NCBI GenBank assembly: GCA_044338255.1
Contig: JBIILZ010000100.1
Span: 1 to 14,590, forward strand
Origin: CAIUVD01 sp044338255
GTDB lineage: Bacteria; Planctomycetota; UBA11346
Direction of reading: 5' to 3'
Length of the DNA stretch: 14,590 nucleotides
Shown: piece after piece, positions 1 through 6,627 of the stretch
Position numbering within the stretch: position 1 is the first letter of the stretch
Layout: each line of letters opens with the position of its first letter
Position numbers and translations under genes: made by a program
Notes under the pieces: model-generated
Database searches by the model: none
Told to the model about the DNA's origin: nothing
The model's input: the letters and a program-made list of their open reading frames with translations, nothing else

Positions 1-47
1 AGGGCCACCTCGTCCAACTGCCGACCTTGAACCGTGACCACGGGCAT
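1..47 (-). CDS. Partial 5' end of an unidentified leftward gene
   Basis: On the minus strand an ATG at 47-45 opens a frame that stays open to the window edge and reads MPVVTVQGRQLDEVA. An AGGA sits 7 bases upstream of this ATG, a good Shine-Dalgarno position. The gene would be divergent from the phosphatase gene. Fifteen residues are too few to name a family. The call rests on the ribosome site, the open frame and the layout. Confidence 0.42.
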   Translation of the reverse strand, partial: MPVVTVQGRQLDEVA

Positions 48-265
48 GACGGCATCCTAACCACTCGGGAGCCAGAACCCAGCTAAAAAGTCGACTCGGC
101 CACTGACCTGCCTGAGCAGTTACTCGCATATTTCGATATAGTAAAGCGTACGTTTTAAAATCCTGTTCTGTAAACCGGCTTGGCATCGCGAAAATCAATT
201 CGGATGCAGAAACCGGTTTGTCCGTGGTTGCGCTTATGCGCCAGCTCGGCATTACTGAGGCCGTT
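48..265. promoter_or_regulatory. Divergent intergenic region
   Basis: This gap of 218 bases lies between a leftward and a rightward gene. It includes an AT-rich stretch at about 119-172, with the run TTTCGATATAGTAAAG around 131-146, which stands out against the GC-rich surroundings. That is the likeliest promoter area for one or both genes. I could not pair a convincing -35 with a -10 at normal spacing, so no exact promoter is claimed. Confidence 0.35.
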
Positions 266-1687
266 ATGTTCTTCAACAAACCACCGCCACCGCCCGCCAC
301 GCCGACCGCCGAAGAACGTGCGGCCCTCGCCCGTCAGCAGCAGTTCGCGAAATTGCAGCAGGCCTTGGAGAAGGATCCCGCCTTCCAGATCATGACCGTC
401 GATGAGCTGGGCTGGATCTGTCCCTATACCGGCAACGTCATCGATGCGCCGTTCGGCTTTGTCGAGCCGGCCCTCAAGCATTTGCTCGACACCCAGCCAT
501 GGGCCAAGACCAAGCTCAAGTCCGTCGAACAATTGCAGGCGGTGCGCTGGCTGGCGTGGCTGCGCCAGCAATTGCCCGATGAGTCACGCCTGCAGATCTT
601 CCATACCGATCGGCGCTGGCTGAATCCGTTTTCCGGGCTGTGGGAGCGCCTCCAGCGTCTGCACACCACCTTCGACGATGATTGCATCAAGGATATCGCC
701 GTTGCCTTGAGCCGTTGCCCGGTCGCCGCCAAGCCCAAGGCGAGTATGCTGCCGAGCAGCAAACTGATGCTGCAGGTTGACCGAAAAAAACAGGAAGCTT
801 CCCGTAACGACCTCGACCTCGGTCAGGCGGCAAATGCGGCTCATGCGGCTCATGCGACAGTGCGCCGATCCGGTGTCGCCGATACCAAAGGCGTCGATAC
901 CAAAAGCGCCGATAACGATGGCACCGTCAAAGTCGTCGACGAAGACCTGTACAAGGCCAACCGCATCATCCAGAAGATGCTCGCCCCGATGCCGATCATT
1001 CCCGGTTACGGGGTGATGGTCCATTACGAACCGCACAGCACCATCGGCGGTGATTTCTATGAGTGCATGCACCTTGGCGGCGGTCGTTTCCTACTCGCCG
1101 TCGGCGACGTTGCCGGCCATGGCATCCAAGGTGCCATGGTGGTCGTCGCCGCCCTCAAATCATTGCGCCATGTCCTCAAGCAGACCCAGGATCTGGTCGA
1201 GGTCCTGGCGCGCCTCAATGACGATCTGAAAGCCGATCTGCTGAGCGGACAGTTCATCACCGTCTTTGCCGCCATCCTCGATGCTCCGGCGCAGTCGCTG
1301 ACCTGTGTCTGTGCCGGTCACCATGCCGCCTTGCGCGCCAGCACCACACGGGCAGCGGTGATGGAACGCATCGGCATGCCCGGCCCGGCCATCGGCCTGG
1401 TCAAGGGCGATCTGCTGCGCAGCAGGCTGCGTCTGCAAACCATCGCCCTCGCTCCCGGCGACGTGGTCTGCGTCTATACGGACGGCCTCACCGAAGCCGC
1501 CAATCAGCAGCGTGAGGAATACGGCGATTGGCGGGCCATGGGCTGCCTGCTGTCCGCGATCGACAAGCCCTATGACGAGGCCGTCTCGCGGCTGGTCGCC
1601 GAAAGCCGCACCTGGGCCGGCGGACAGATGGGCGATGATCTCACGGTGCTGGCCCTGGCCGTCGATCTCGGACCCCCGGAAGCATGA
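266..1687 (+). CDS. SpoIIE-type PP2C serine/threonine phosphatase
   Basis: A 473-aa protein whose C-terminal half (about residues 235-470) is a SpoIIE/RsbU-type PP2C phosphatase domain. Visible metal-site motifs are GGDFYE (261-266), GDVAGHG (280-286), YTDG with D406, and GDDLTV with D457/D458, so the domain looks catalytically complete. Such enzymes dephosphorylate phosphoserine on anti-sigma-factor antagonists or similar regulators. The N-terminal part (about 40-150) has a WICPYTG motif and a tryptophan-rich segment and is not a receiver, HAMP or PAS domain I recognise. A low-complexity linker (about 185-230) contains short Ala/His and Asp-Thr-Lys repeats. There is no signal peptide or membrane segment. 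ATG 266 is chosen because GAGG lies 5 bases upstream; a TTG at 218 and an ATG at 236 are in frame but lack a ribosome site. No anti-sigma partner lies nearby. Confidence 0.9.
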   Translation: MFFNKPPPPPATPTAEERAALARQQQFAKLQQALEKDPAFQIMTVDELGWICPYTGNVIDAPFGFVEPALKHLLDTQPWAKTKLKSVEQLQAVRWLAWLRQQLPDESRLQIFHTDRRWLNPFSGLWERLQRLHTTFDDDCIKDIAVALSRCPVAAKPKASMLPSSKLMLQVDRKKQEASRNDLDLGQAANAAHAAHATVRRSGVADTKGVDTKSADNDGTVKVVDEDLYKANRIIQKMLAPMPIIPGYGVMVHYEPHSTIGGDFYECMHLGGGRFLLAVGDVAGHGIQGAMVVVAALKSLRHVLKQTQDLVEVLARLNDDLKADLLSGQFITVFAAILDAPAQSLTCVCAGHHAALRASTTRAAVMERIGMPGPAIGLVKGDLLRSRLRLQTIALAPGDVVCVYTDGLTEAANQQREEYGDWRAMGCLLSAIDKPYDEAVSRLVAESRTWAGGQMGDDLTVLALAVDLGPPEA

Positions 1688-1694
1688 ACTCGGG

Positions 1695-1798
1695 CCCCCT
1701 CCTGGGCGCGCCGGGTACCAGCCCTGAAAAAAATCTTGTCAGCCTATGACGGCAGGGATCTGCGAGCCAGGCTGGTGCCCGGCGCTCCCAGGGGGGGG
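1695..1798 (+). repeat. Long inverted repeat in the convergent gap
   Basis: Left arm 1695-1723 and right arm 1770-1798 are 29 bases each and match as inverted copies at 26 of 29 positions, around a 46-base centre. Read as plus-strand RNA, two of the three differences become U-G wobbles (1700:1793 and 1716:1777), leaving only 1707:1786 unpaired. As minus-strand RNA they are A-C mismatches. The left arm begins 8 bases after the phosphatase stop and the right arm ends just before the lysA stop. The centre contains an A7 run (T7 on the minus strand) after a weak GTCA/TGAC stem, a poor lysA terminator candidate. Possible roles are an mRNA 3'-end structure, a bidirectional terminator or a small repeat element. 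Confidence 0.8.
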
Positions 1799-1800
1799 TA

Positions 1801-3012
1801 TCACCAGGCGTACGCCGCCAACAGCTCTTCCATCGTCTGCCGCCGACGCGCGACAGCGACCGTAGCCCCGTCGATGACCACTTCCGCCGGCAGCGGGCGG
1901 GTGTTGTAGGTACTGGCCATAGCCATGCCGTAGGCGCCGGTGTCATGCAGGGCGAGGATGTCGCCGACCTGCGCGGTCGGCAGCGCCCGCTGGCGGGCGA
2001 AGACATCGCCGCTCTCGCAGATGTTGCCGACGACGTCGACGACCTGCACCGCCGCCTGCGGGCGCGAGACATTGCTGATGCGGTGATAGGCGTCGTACAT
2101 CGCGACGCGCACGAGGTGGTTGAAGCCGGTATCGCAACCAACGAAGACGCGCCCATCGGGGTTGGCCTTCACGCTCGTGACCGTGGTGTATAAAGTCCCC
2201 GCTTCCGCGACCAGGAAGCGGCCCGGCTCGACGCGCAGTTCCAGCTCGCGACCGTAGCCTTGGCAGAACGCCGCGAAGCTCGCCGAGAGCGCTGCGCCCA
2301 TCGCCGGCAGATCCAAGTCCGTCTGTTCTTCGCGATAGGGGATACCGATGCCGCCGCCGACATCGACGAACTGCAGATTGGGCAGCTGCGCGGCGATGGC
2401 GAAGATCACCTCGCAGCTCTTGGTGAAGGCGGTGGCCTCGAGGAAACCCGAGCCGATATGCATATGGCAGCCGACGACCTGGATACCGGTCTCGCGCTCG
2501 ATGCGCCGGACCTCGTCGAGCAGCGATTGATGGACCCCGAACTTCGTCAGCGGGCCGGCGGTGCAGATCTTCTCGTGGGCGCCGTCGCCGAACTCTGGAT
2601 TGAAGCGTACGCTGGCGCGCTTGGCGCCGGCTTTCGCTAGACGCTGCAGACGATCGAGGCTACCGCAGTTGACGAGCACGCCTTGCGCCACGGCGAGGGC
2701 CATCTCCTCGTCGGTCATGTTGTTCTCGGTGTACAGCACCAACTCCGGAGGCACGCCCAGGCGCAGGGCGACCGCGACTTCACCGGGGCTTACGGCATCA
2801 ATGCCGTAGCCCTCGGCGAGGATCGTGCGGACCACTGCCGGGCAGGGGTTGGCCTTGATCGCGAACAGCGGCTGGAACTTCGGCCAGGTGATCGCCGCCC
2901 GCATCTGCCGTGCCCGGGCCCGCACCACCGCTAGGTCGTAAACGTACAACGGCGAACCATGCGCCGCCAACAAGGCCGAGGGAGTGAGCGGAGGCACGAC
3001 AGCAGACGTCAT
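1801..3012 (-). CDS. lysA: Diaminopimelate decarboxylase
   Basis: A 403-aa PLP enzyme of alanine-racemase fold (group IV decarboxylase) that decarboxylates meso-diaminopimelate to L-lysine, the last step of lysine synthesis, in the cytoplasm. Key sites are visible: K53 in AIKANP for the PLP Schiff base, HIGSG at 185-189, the phosphate-binding GGGIGIPY at 219-226, EPGR at 262-265, C332-E333 in CESGD, and Y361 in GAYGMAM. Length is normal for the family. CESGD replaces the more usual CESSD, a mild variant. The gene starts 18 bases after the stop of the upstream GT9 gene on the same strand and shows no strong Shine-Dalgarno, so it is probably read from the same transcript. Ornithine/arginine decarboxylases share the fold, but the CES/GAY motifs favour LysA. 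Confidence 0.93.
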   Translation of the reverse strand: MTSAVVPPLTPSALLAAHGSPLYVYDLAVVRARARQMRAAITWPKFQPLFAIKANPCPAVVRTILAEGYGIDAVSPGEVAVALRLGVPPELVLYTENNMTDEEMALAVAQGVLVNCGSLDRLQRLAKAGAKRASVRFNPEFGDGAHEKICTAGPLTKFGVHQSLLDEVRRIERETGIQVVGCHMHIGSGFLEATAFTKSCEVIFAIAAQLPNLQFVDVGGGIGIPYREEQTDLDLPAMGAALSASFAAFCQGYGRELELRVEPGRFLVAEAGTLYTTVTSVKANPDGRVFVGCDTGFNHLVRVAMYDAYHRISNVSRPQAAVQVVDVVGNICESGDVFARQRALPTAQVGDILALHDTGAYGMAMASTYNTRPLPAEVVIDGATVAVARRRQTMEELLAAYAW

Positions 3013-3030
3013 AGTCGACGGATGCTGCGG

Positions 3031-4095
3031 CTAGGCTCCGATGCGCAACCGGACGTGCTGGGGAACGATCTCGGCCCACGCCGAGAGCACCGTCACCACG
3101 CTCAGCAAACGCATGCACTGGTTGTCGCGGCAGGCATCCCGCGCCGTCGTGCCGTAGCACGGACTGCAGGCGACACCGGAAACCACCGTCCGCACCGGGG
3201 CTTTGCCGCGCGGGGCCATCGCTGCCGGATCGGCCGGCCCGAACAGCACCACCACCGGACAGCCGACGGCGGCGGCAAGGTGCGCCGGCCCGGTATCGAC
3301 GCTGACGCAGCCGAGCGCCGAATCGAGGATCCCGATCAGGCTGCGCACCGGCAATTCGTTGGCGAGGTTCGCGCAACGAGCGGCGATCGCGGCGGGTAAA
3401 CCGCTTTTGATCTCCTCGCAGATCCCCCATTCCGAGGGCGCGCCAGCCAACACGAAGCCGACCTCGGGATGACTCAGGGCGAGGGCTTCGACGGTGGCGA
3501 TCCACTTCGCCGTCGGCCAGGACTTGAGATTGCGCTGTGGGCGCAGGCGATGCAGGGGATGCAGGGTCCGCGAATTGCCGGGCTGGATGACGATCAACGG
3601 CCGGCCGCTAAGCTGGTGGCGCTGGATGAGCTCCTGCGCTGCTTGGCGATCGCCATGGCGCACAGACATGCACGGCACGAATGGCTGGGGCGCGGCCACC
3701 CCTAAACGCGTGAGCACGGCGAGGAAATGATCCATGGCGTGCTCGGCGCTGCTATCGAGCTCGGTGTGCACGAGCGCCCCACCGGCGACCAGGGCGCGTT
3801 CGATCACCGGCGCGCGATCAAAGGCGTAAACCTCAGAATACCCGCGTTTGGCCAAGGTCCGCGCCAGCAATTGCAGATCCGGGGCCAGCCAGGACGGACG
3901 GCGACGATGGCGGACGGCGAAGAGACGGCCGATCTCGGGCATGCCCAGCAGTGCCTGATCGGCGAAACCGCCGCTGGTCAGCACATCCACCGGCTGATCG
4001 TGATGATCGGCGAGGGCGGCGATGACGGCGGAGAATTGCACCAGATCGCCCAAAGCACCGGTACGTATGAGGAGAATCGGACCGGTGCGTAGCAT
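3031..4095 (-). CDS. Glycosyltransferase family 9 (heptosyltransferase-like)
   Basis: A 354-aa GT9 protein related to ADP-heptose:LPS heptosyltransferases (RfaC/RfaF/RfaQ), which add heptose to lipid A core on the cytoplasmic face of the inner membrane. The N-terminal Rossmann half starts ILLIRTGALGDLVQFSAVI, the typical GT9 opening with catalytic Asp in GALGD. The C-terminal half has SVDTGPAHLAAAVGCP and VVLFGP, the nucleotide-sugar site, followed by a cysteine-rich tail with CSPC and CRDNQC. I chose ATG 4095 because the family motif begins just after it. An ATG at 4116 is in frame and would add seven residues. No Shine-Dalgarno is visible; a TATTGT hexamer lies 7 bases upstream. The true sugar donor cannot be read from sequence. 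lysA follows directly. Confidence 0.9.
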   Translation of the reverse strand: MLRTGPILLIRTGALGDLVQFSAVIAALADHHDQPVDVLTSGGFADQALLGMPEIGRLFAVRHRRRPSWLAPDLQLLARTLAKRGYSEVYAFDRAPVIERALVAGGALVHTELDSSAEHAMDHFLAVLTRLGVAAPQPFVPCMSVRHGDRQAAQELIQRHQLSGRPLIVIQPGNSRTLHPLHRLRPQRNLKSWPTAKWIATVEALALSHPEVGFVLAGAPSEWGICEEIKSGLPAAIAARCANLANELPVRSLIGILDSALGCVSVDTGPAHLAAAVGCPVVVLFGPADPAAMAPRGKAPVRTVVSGVACSPCYGTTARDACRDNQCMRLLSVVTVLSAWAEIVPQHVRLRIGA

Positions 4096-4102
4096 GTCTG
4101 CT

Positions 4103-4110
4103 ACAATAAC
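4103..4110 (-). promoter_or_regulatory. Candidate extended -10 for the leftward GT9 gene
   Basis: On the minus strand the sequence TGTTATTGT matches an extended -10 pattern (TG, one base, TATTGT), with the hexamer at 4108-4103. It ends 7 bases before ATG 4095, so transcription would start at or next to the start codon, giving a leaderless or near-leaderless mRNA. No good -35 is seen, which is tolerable for extended -10 promoters. If the ATG at 4116 were the true start, this call would fail. Confidence 0.4.
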
Positions 4111-4121
4111 AGGCATAATGA

Positions 4122-4148
4122 AGGATAGATGGAGGATAGATGGAGGAC
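4122..4148 (+). repeat. Short tandem repeat AGGATAGATGG
   Basis: Two perfect 11-base copies (4122-4132 and 4133-4143) and the start of a third (AGGAC) lie in the 132-base divergent gap between the GT9 gene and rpiB. The purine-rich run stands out from its surroundings. It could be a regulator site or simple slippage. The same gap holds a perfect 6-bp hairpin, CCAGCT 4175-4180 with AGCTGG 4189-4194 and an 8-base loop. Confidence 0.75.
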
Positions 4149-4227
4149 CGATGCACGTTTGGCGCTCGCCGCCGCCAGCTCCGCTCGTAGCTGGAAAGGC
4201 GTTGCGAAGGGCTAGTCTTACCTCCCT

Positions 4228-4674
4228 ATGCGTATCGCCATTGCCTGTGACCACGCCGCCGTCGGCCACAAAAACGTCGTCCTCGCCCACCTCAAGTCCC
4301 TCGGGCATGAGGTCGAGGACTTCGGCACCAGCACCGAAGCCTCCTGCGATTATCCCGATCATGGATACCCGGCGGTGCGCTCGGTCGCCAACGGCACCAA
4401 CGAGCGCGCCATCCTCATCTGCGGTACCGGCATCGGCATGTCGATCGCCGCCAACAAGGTCCCCGGCATCCGCTGCGCCCTGGTCCACAACCTCTTCACC
4501 GCGCAAATGACCGCCGCCCACAACAAGCCGCAGGTACTGGCCTTCGGGGCGCGCGTCGTCGACGAGCAGCTCGCCCTGCAGATGGTCGACGCCTGGCTCA
4601 CCATCACCTTCGAGGGCCGCCATCAGCGGCGCATCGACAAGATCCATGCCGGCGAAGGAGCCCCATCGTGCTGA
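4228..4674 (+). CDS. rpiB: Ribose-5-phosphate isomerase B
   Basis: A 148-aa RpiB/LacAB-family isomerase that interconverts ribulose 5-phosphate and ribose 5-phosphate in the pentose phosphate pathway. Visible motifs are ACDHAA (6-11), DYPDHGYPA (41-49), the catalytic-cysteine loop CGTGIGMSIAANK starting at C65, the phosphate-contact segment around HN (H86 region), and FEGRHQRR near the C-terminus. Length is normal for the family. No Shine-Dalgarno precedes ATG 4228; a TAGTCT hexamer at 4213-4218 lies 9 bases upstream. It is the first gene of a rightward run, and the next gene starts inside its last codons. Ribose 5-phosphate feeds PRPP and so histidine synthesis, which fits the hisA gene two positions downstream. 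Confidence 0.95.
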   Translation: MRIAIACDHAAVGHKNVVLAHLKSLGHEVEDFGTSTEASCDYPDHGYPAVRSVANGTNERAILICGTGIGMSIAANKVPGIRCALVHNLFTAQMTAAHNKPQVLAFGARVVDEQLALQMVDAWLTITFEGRHQRRIDKIHAGEGAPSC

Positions 4675-5816
4675 GCCTCGAACAGCTGGACAACCTGACT
4701 CCGGCGCAGATTCCCGAATTGATCACGCAGCTCGGTGAAGACGGCCTGCCCGGCCTGATCGCCGGCTGGGCCCTCGGCCACCTGGCCAGCGAAGCCGCCC
4801 TCCTGCCGGCGATCAGCGACGGGCGCCTGGATACGCGGCAGAACGGCTACCAGGCCTTGGCGATCCTCGCCGCGCGTGGAGCTGCCTCGCCGCAGCTCGG
4901 GGCGTGGCTGGTCGAGCGCATCGATGCCGAGATCGCCAAGGCCAAGGCCGGCGGCACTGGCCTCGCCGAACAGGCCGCCCGGCCCCTGGCCATCCTCGGT
5001 CATCCGCAGTTCGCGGAACTGATGCAGCGCATCATCGACGGCGATCGCTATTGCGACCGCTTCGAGCTCAATCGCCTGAGCAGCGAGGTCGCCGATCACG
5101 GCCGGGCACGGCACCTCGCGACCGAGCTCACCGATCCCTGGCGCACGGTGTTCGCCGATCATCTCCCCAAGGCTCCGGTCGAAGCCCCAGAACCGAAACC
5201 AGCAGCCAAACCGGCAGCCAAACCGGCAGCGGCACCCGCCGCCAAAGGTCCACGCGCGCCACTGGCGCCGCCCGCTCCCCGGCCGCCCGCTTCGGTGCTG
5301 CCGGATCTCGGCAATGAGGAGGCGCTGAGCGAGGAGGAGGCCGCTGAGCTTGCGGCCATGGAAGCGCTCGAAGCCGGCGAAGCCGGTGCCACTCCCGCCG
5401 AACCGATCCGCATCGATTGGCTGGCCTTCGCCAGCAGCGACGAATTCATCGCCTTGTCGCCCCAGGCCCAGGGCCTGGTGAAGCAACTCGGGCCCCTGCT
5501 CGAACAGCTCTCGACCCAGGCCATCCGCGCCTACCTGCCGGACCTCACCGGCCAGGAATTCGCGGCTTTGCTGCTGCAGGTGCTGCCGCAGGCCCTGCAA
5601 CCGCAGGCGGTGCAGATGGCCCTCCATCCGCATGCGCTCAACGGCTATCAGGCCCTCGCCAAATGGCTGGCGCGGATCGGCCTGACCACGCAGGGCGAAG
5701 ACCTCGTCAGCGGTGTCAAGCTGGTGCGTCAGCAGCTGCGCGATCAGCTGCGCAAGACCGGCAACCTCGGCGGACCGGACTACAGCGATCCTGACGAGGC
5801 CTCGGCAGCCAAGTGA
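4668..5816 (+). CDS. Uncharacterised helical protein with Ala/Pro linker
   Basis: A 382-aa protein I do not recognise. It has an N-terminal helical domain (about 1-165) with repeated short helices rich in Leu and Ala, loosely HEAT-like. A Pro/Ala/Lys linker (about 168-215) has repeated KPAA units, and a very acidic Glu/Ala stretch follows (about 218-245). A second Leu/Gln-rich helical domain (about 247-360) is followed by a charged tail. There is no signal peptide, membrane segment or catalytic motif, so a scaffold or adaptor role is more likely than an enzyme, but that is a guess. The start is GTG 4668, supported by AAGGAG 7 bases upstream, and overlaps the rpiB end by 7 bases. Its last bases overlap the hisA start as GTGA. 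Tight coupling on both sides suggests co-translation. Confidence 0.85.
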   Translation: MLSLEQLDNLTPAQIPELITQLGEDGLPGLIAGWALGHLASEAALLPAISDGRLDTRQNGYQALAILAARGAASPQLGAWLVERIDAEIAKAKAGGTGLAEQAARPLAILGHPQFAELMQRIIDGDRYCDRFELNRLSSEVADHGRARHLATELTDPWRTVFADHLPKAPVEAPEPKPAAKPAAKPAAAPAAKGPRAPLAPPAPRPPASVLPDLGNEEALSEEEAAELAAMEALEAGEAGATPAEPIRIDWLAFASSDEFIALSPQAQGLVKQLGPLLEQLSTQAIRAYLPDLTGQEFAALLLQVLPQALQPQAVQMALHPHALNGYQALAKWLARIGLTTQGEDLVSGVKLVRQQLRDQLRKTGNLGGPDYSDPDEASAAK

Positions 5817-6616
5817 CCTATTTCCGTCCCTGCATCGATCTGCACGACGGACAGGTCAAGCAGATCGTCGGTGGCACCCTGCGCGATGACGGCGCGGGGC
5901 CGACGACCAACTTCGTCTCACCGCATGGCGCCGACTTTTTCGCGGCCCGCTACCGCGCCGATGGCCAGGGCGGCGGGCACGTGATCAAGCTCGGGCCGGG
6001 CAATGATGCCGCCGCCCGCGCCGCCCTGGCGGCGTGGCCCGACGGCCTGCATCTCGGCGGCGGGATCTCCGCCGACAATGCTGGCGAGTGGCTGGCCGCC
6101 GGGGCGCAGAAGATCATCGTCACCTCGTGGCTCTTTCCCGAGGGGCGTTTTGCTCCTGAACGGGTGGCGGCGCTGGTGCAGGCAGTAGGCCGTGAACGCC
6201 TCGTCATCGACCTTTCCTGCCGCCGGCGCGGTGACGCCTGGCTGGTGGCCATCGATCGCTGGCAACGCGTCACGGAGTTCGCCGTCGACGCCGAAAATCT
6301 CGCGCTGCTCGCGGCCTCATGCAGCGAGTTCCTCATCCACGCCGCCGATGTCGAAGGCCTCTGCCGCGGCATCGATGAGGAACTGGTGGCGTACCTTGGT
6401 GCACACAGTCCGCTGCCCTGCGTCTATGCCGGCGGCGGCAAGTCGGTCAGCGATCTCTTGCTGGTGGATCGCTTGAGCCATGGCCGGGTCGACCTGACCT
6501 TTGGCAGCGCGCTCGATCTCTTCGGCGGCAGCCAGGTGGGCTACGCCGACTGCGTGGCATGGAATCGCGCCCAGGACCAACGGCGGACGCGCAGCGCCTC
6601 CGTGCGCACCAAGTAA
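5813..6616 (+). CDS. hisA: Eukaryote-type HisA (ProFAR isomerase)
   Basis: A 267-aa (beta/alpha)8-barrel that isomerises ProFAR to PRFAR in histidine synthesis. Its motifs match yeast HIS6 and plant HISN3 rather than standard bacterial HisA: CIDLHDGQVKQIVGG at 7-21, HVIKLGPGNDAAAR at 56-69, IIVTSWLF at 101-108, IDLSCR at 132-137, EFLIHAADVEGLC at 172-184, VYAGGGKS at 204-211 and DLTFGSALDLFGG at 227-239. D9 and D133 sit where the two catalytic aspartates are expected. Length is close to the yeast enzyme, about 260 aa. The start is GTG 5813, overlapping the preceding stop as GTGA. No other his genes are visible in the window. The match to the eukaryotic type is from remembered sequence, not a search. 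Confidence 0.92.
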   Translation: MTYFRPCIDLHDGQVKQIVGGTLRDDGAGPTTNFVSPHGADFFAARYRADGQGGGHVIKLGPGNDAAARAALAAWPDGLHLGGGISADNAGEWLAAGAQKIIVTSWLFPEGRFAPERVAALVQAVGRERLVIDLSCRRRGDAWLVAIDRWQRVTEFAVDAENLALLAASCSEFLIHAADVEGLCRGIDEELVAYLGAHSPLPCVYAGGGKSVSDLLLVDRLSHGRVDLTFGSALDLFGGSQVGYADCVAWNRAQDQRRTRSASVRTK

Positions 6617-6627
6617 GGGACCCAAGC

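Noticed and set aside
218..265. Upstream TTG (218) and ATG (236) as starts of the phosphatase.
   Set aside because: They lack a ribosome site, whereas ATG 266 has GAGG five bases upstream.
784..790. A7 run in the phosphatase gene in the slippery frame A-AAA-AAA; a -1 shift would reach a stop after five codons and give a short N-terminal product.
   Set aside because: No stimulatory stem or upstream Shine-Dalgarno-like element is evident and no downstream product is gained. A single A-run is not enough to claim programmed slippage.
4096..4647. Leftward frame of the first GT9 gene continues open far upstream, suggesting a longer protein.
   Set aside because: The extension runs antisense through rpiB, has no GT9 similarity, and the family motif starts right after ATG 4095.
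4623..5633. A 336-aa open frame on the minus strand across the unknown protein gene.
   Set aside because: It is Gly/Arg/Phe-rich shadow coding in a GC-rich region without domain motifs; the plus-strand frame has a ribosome site and operon overlaps.
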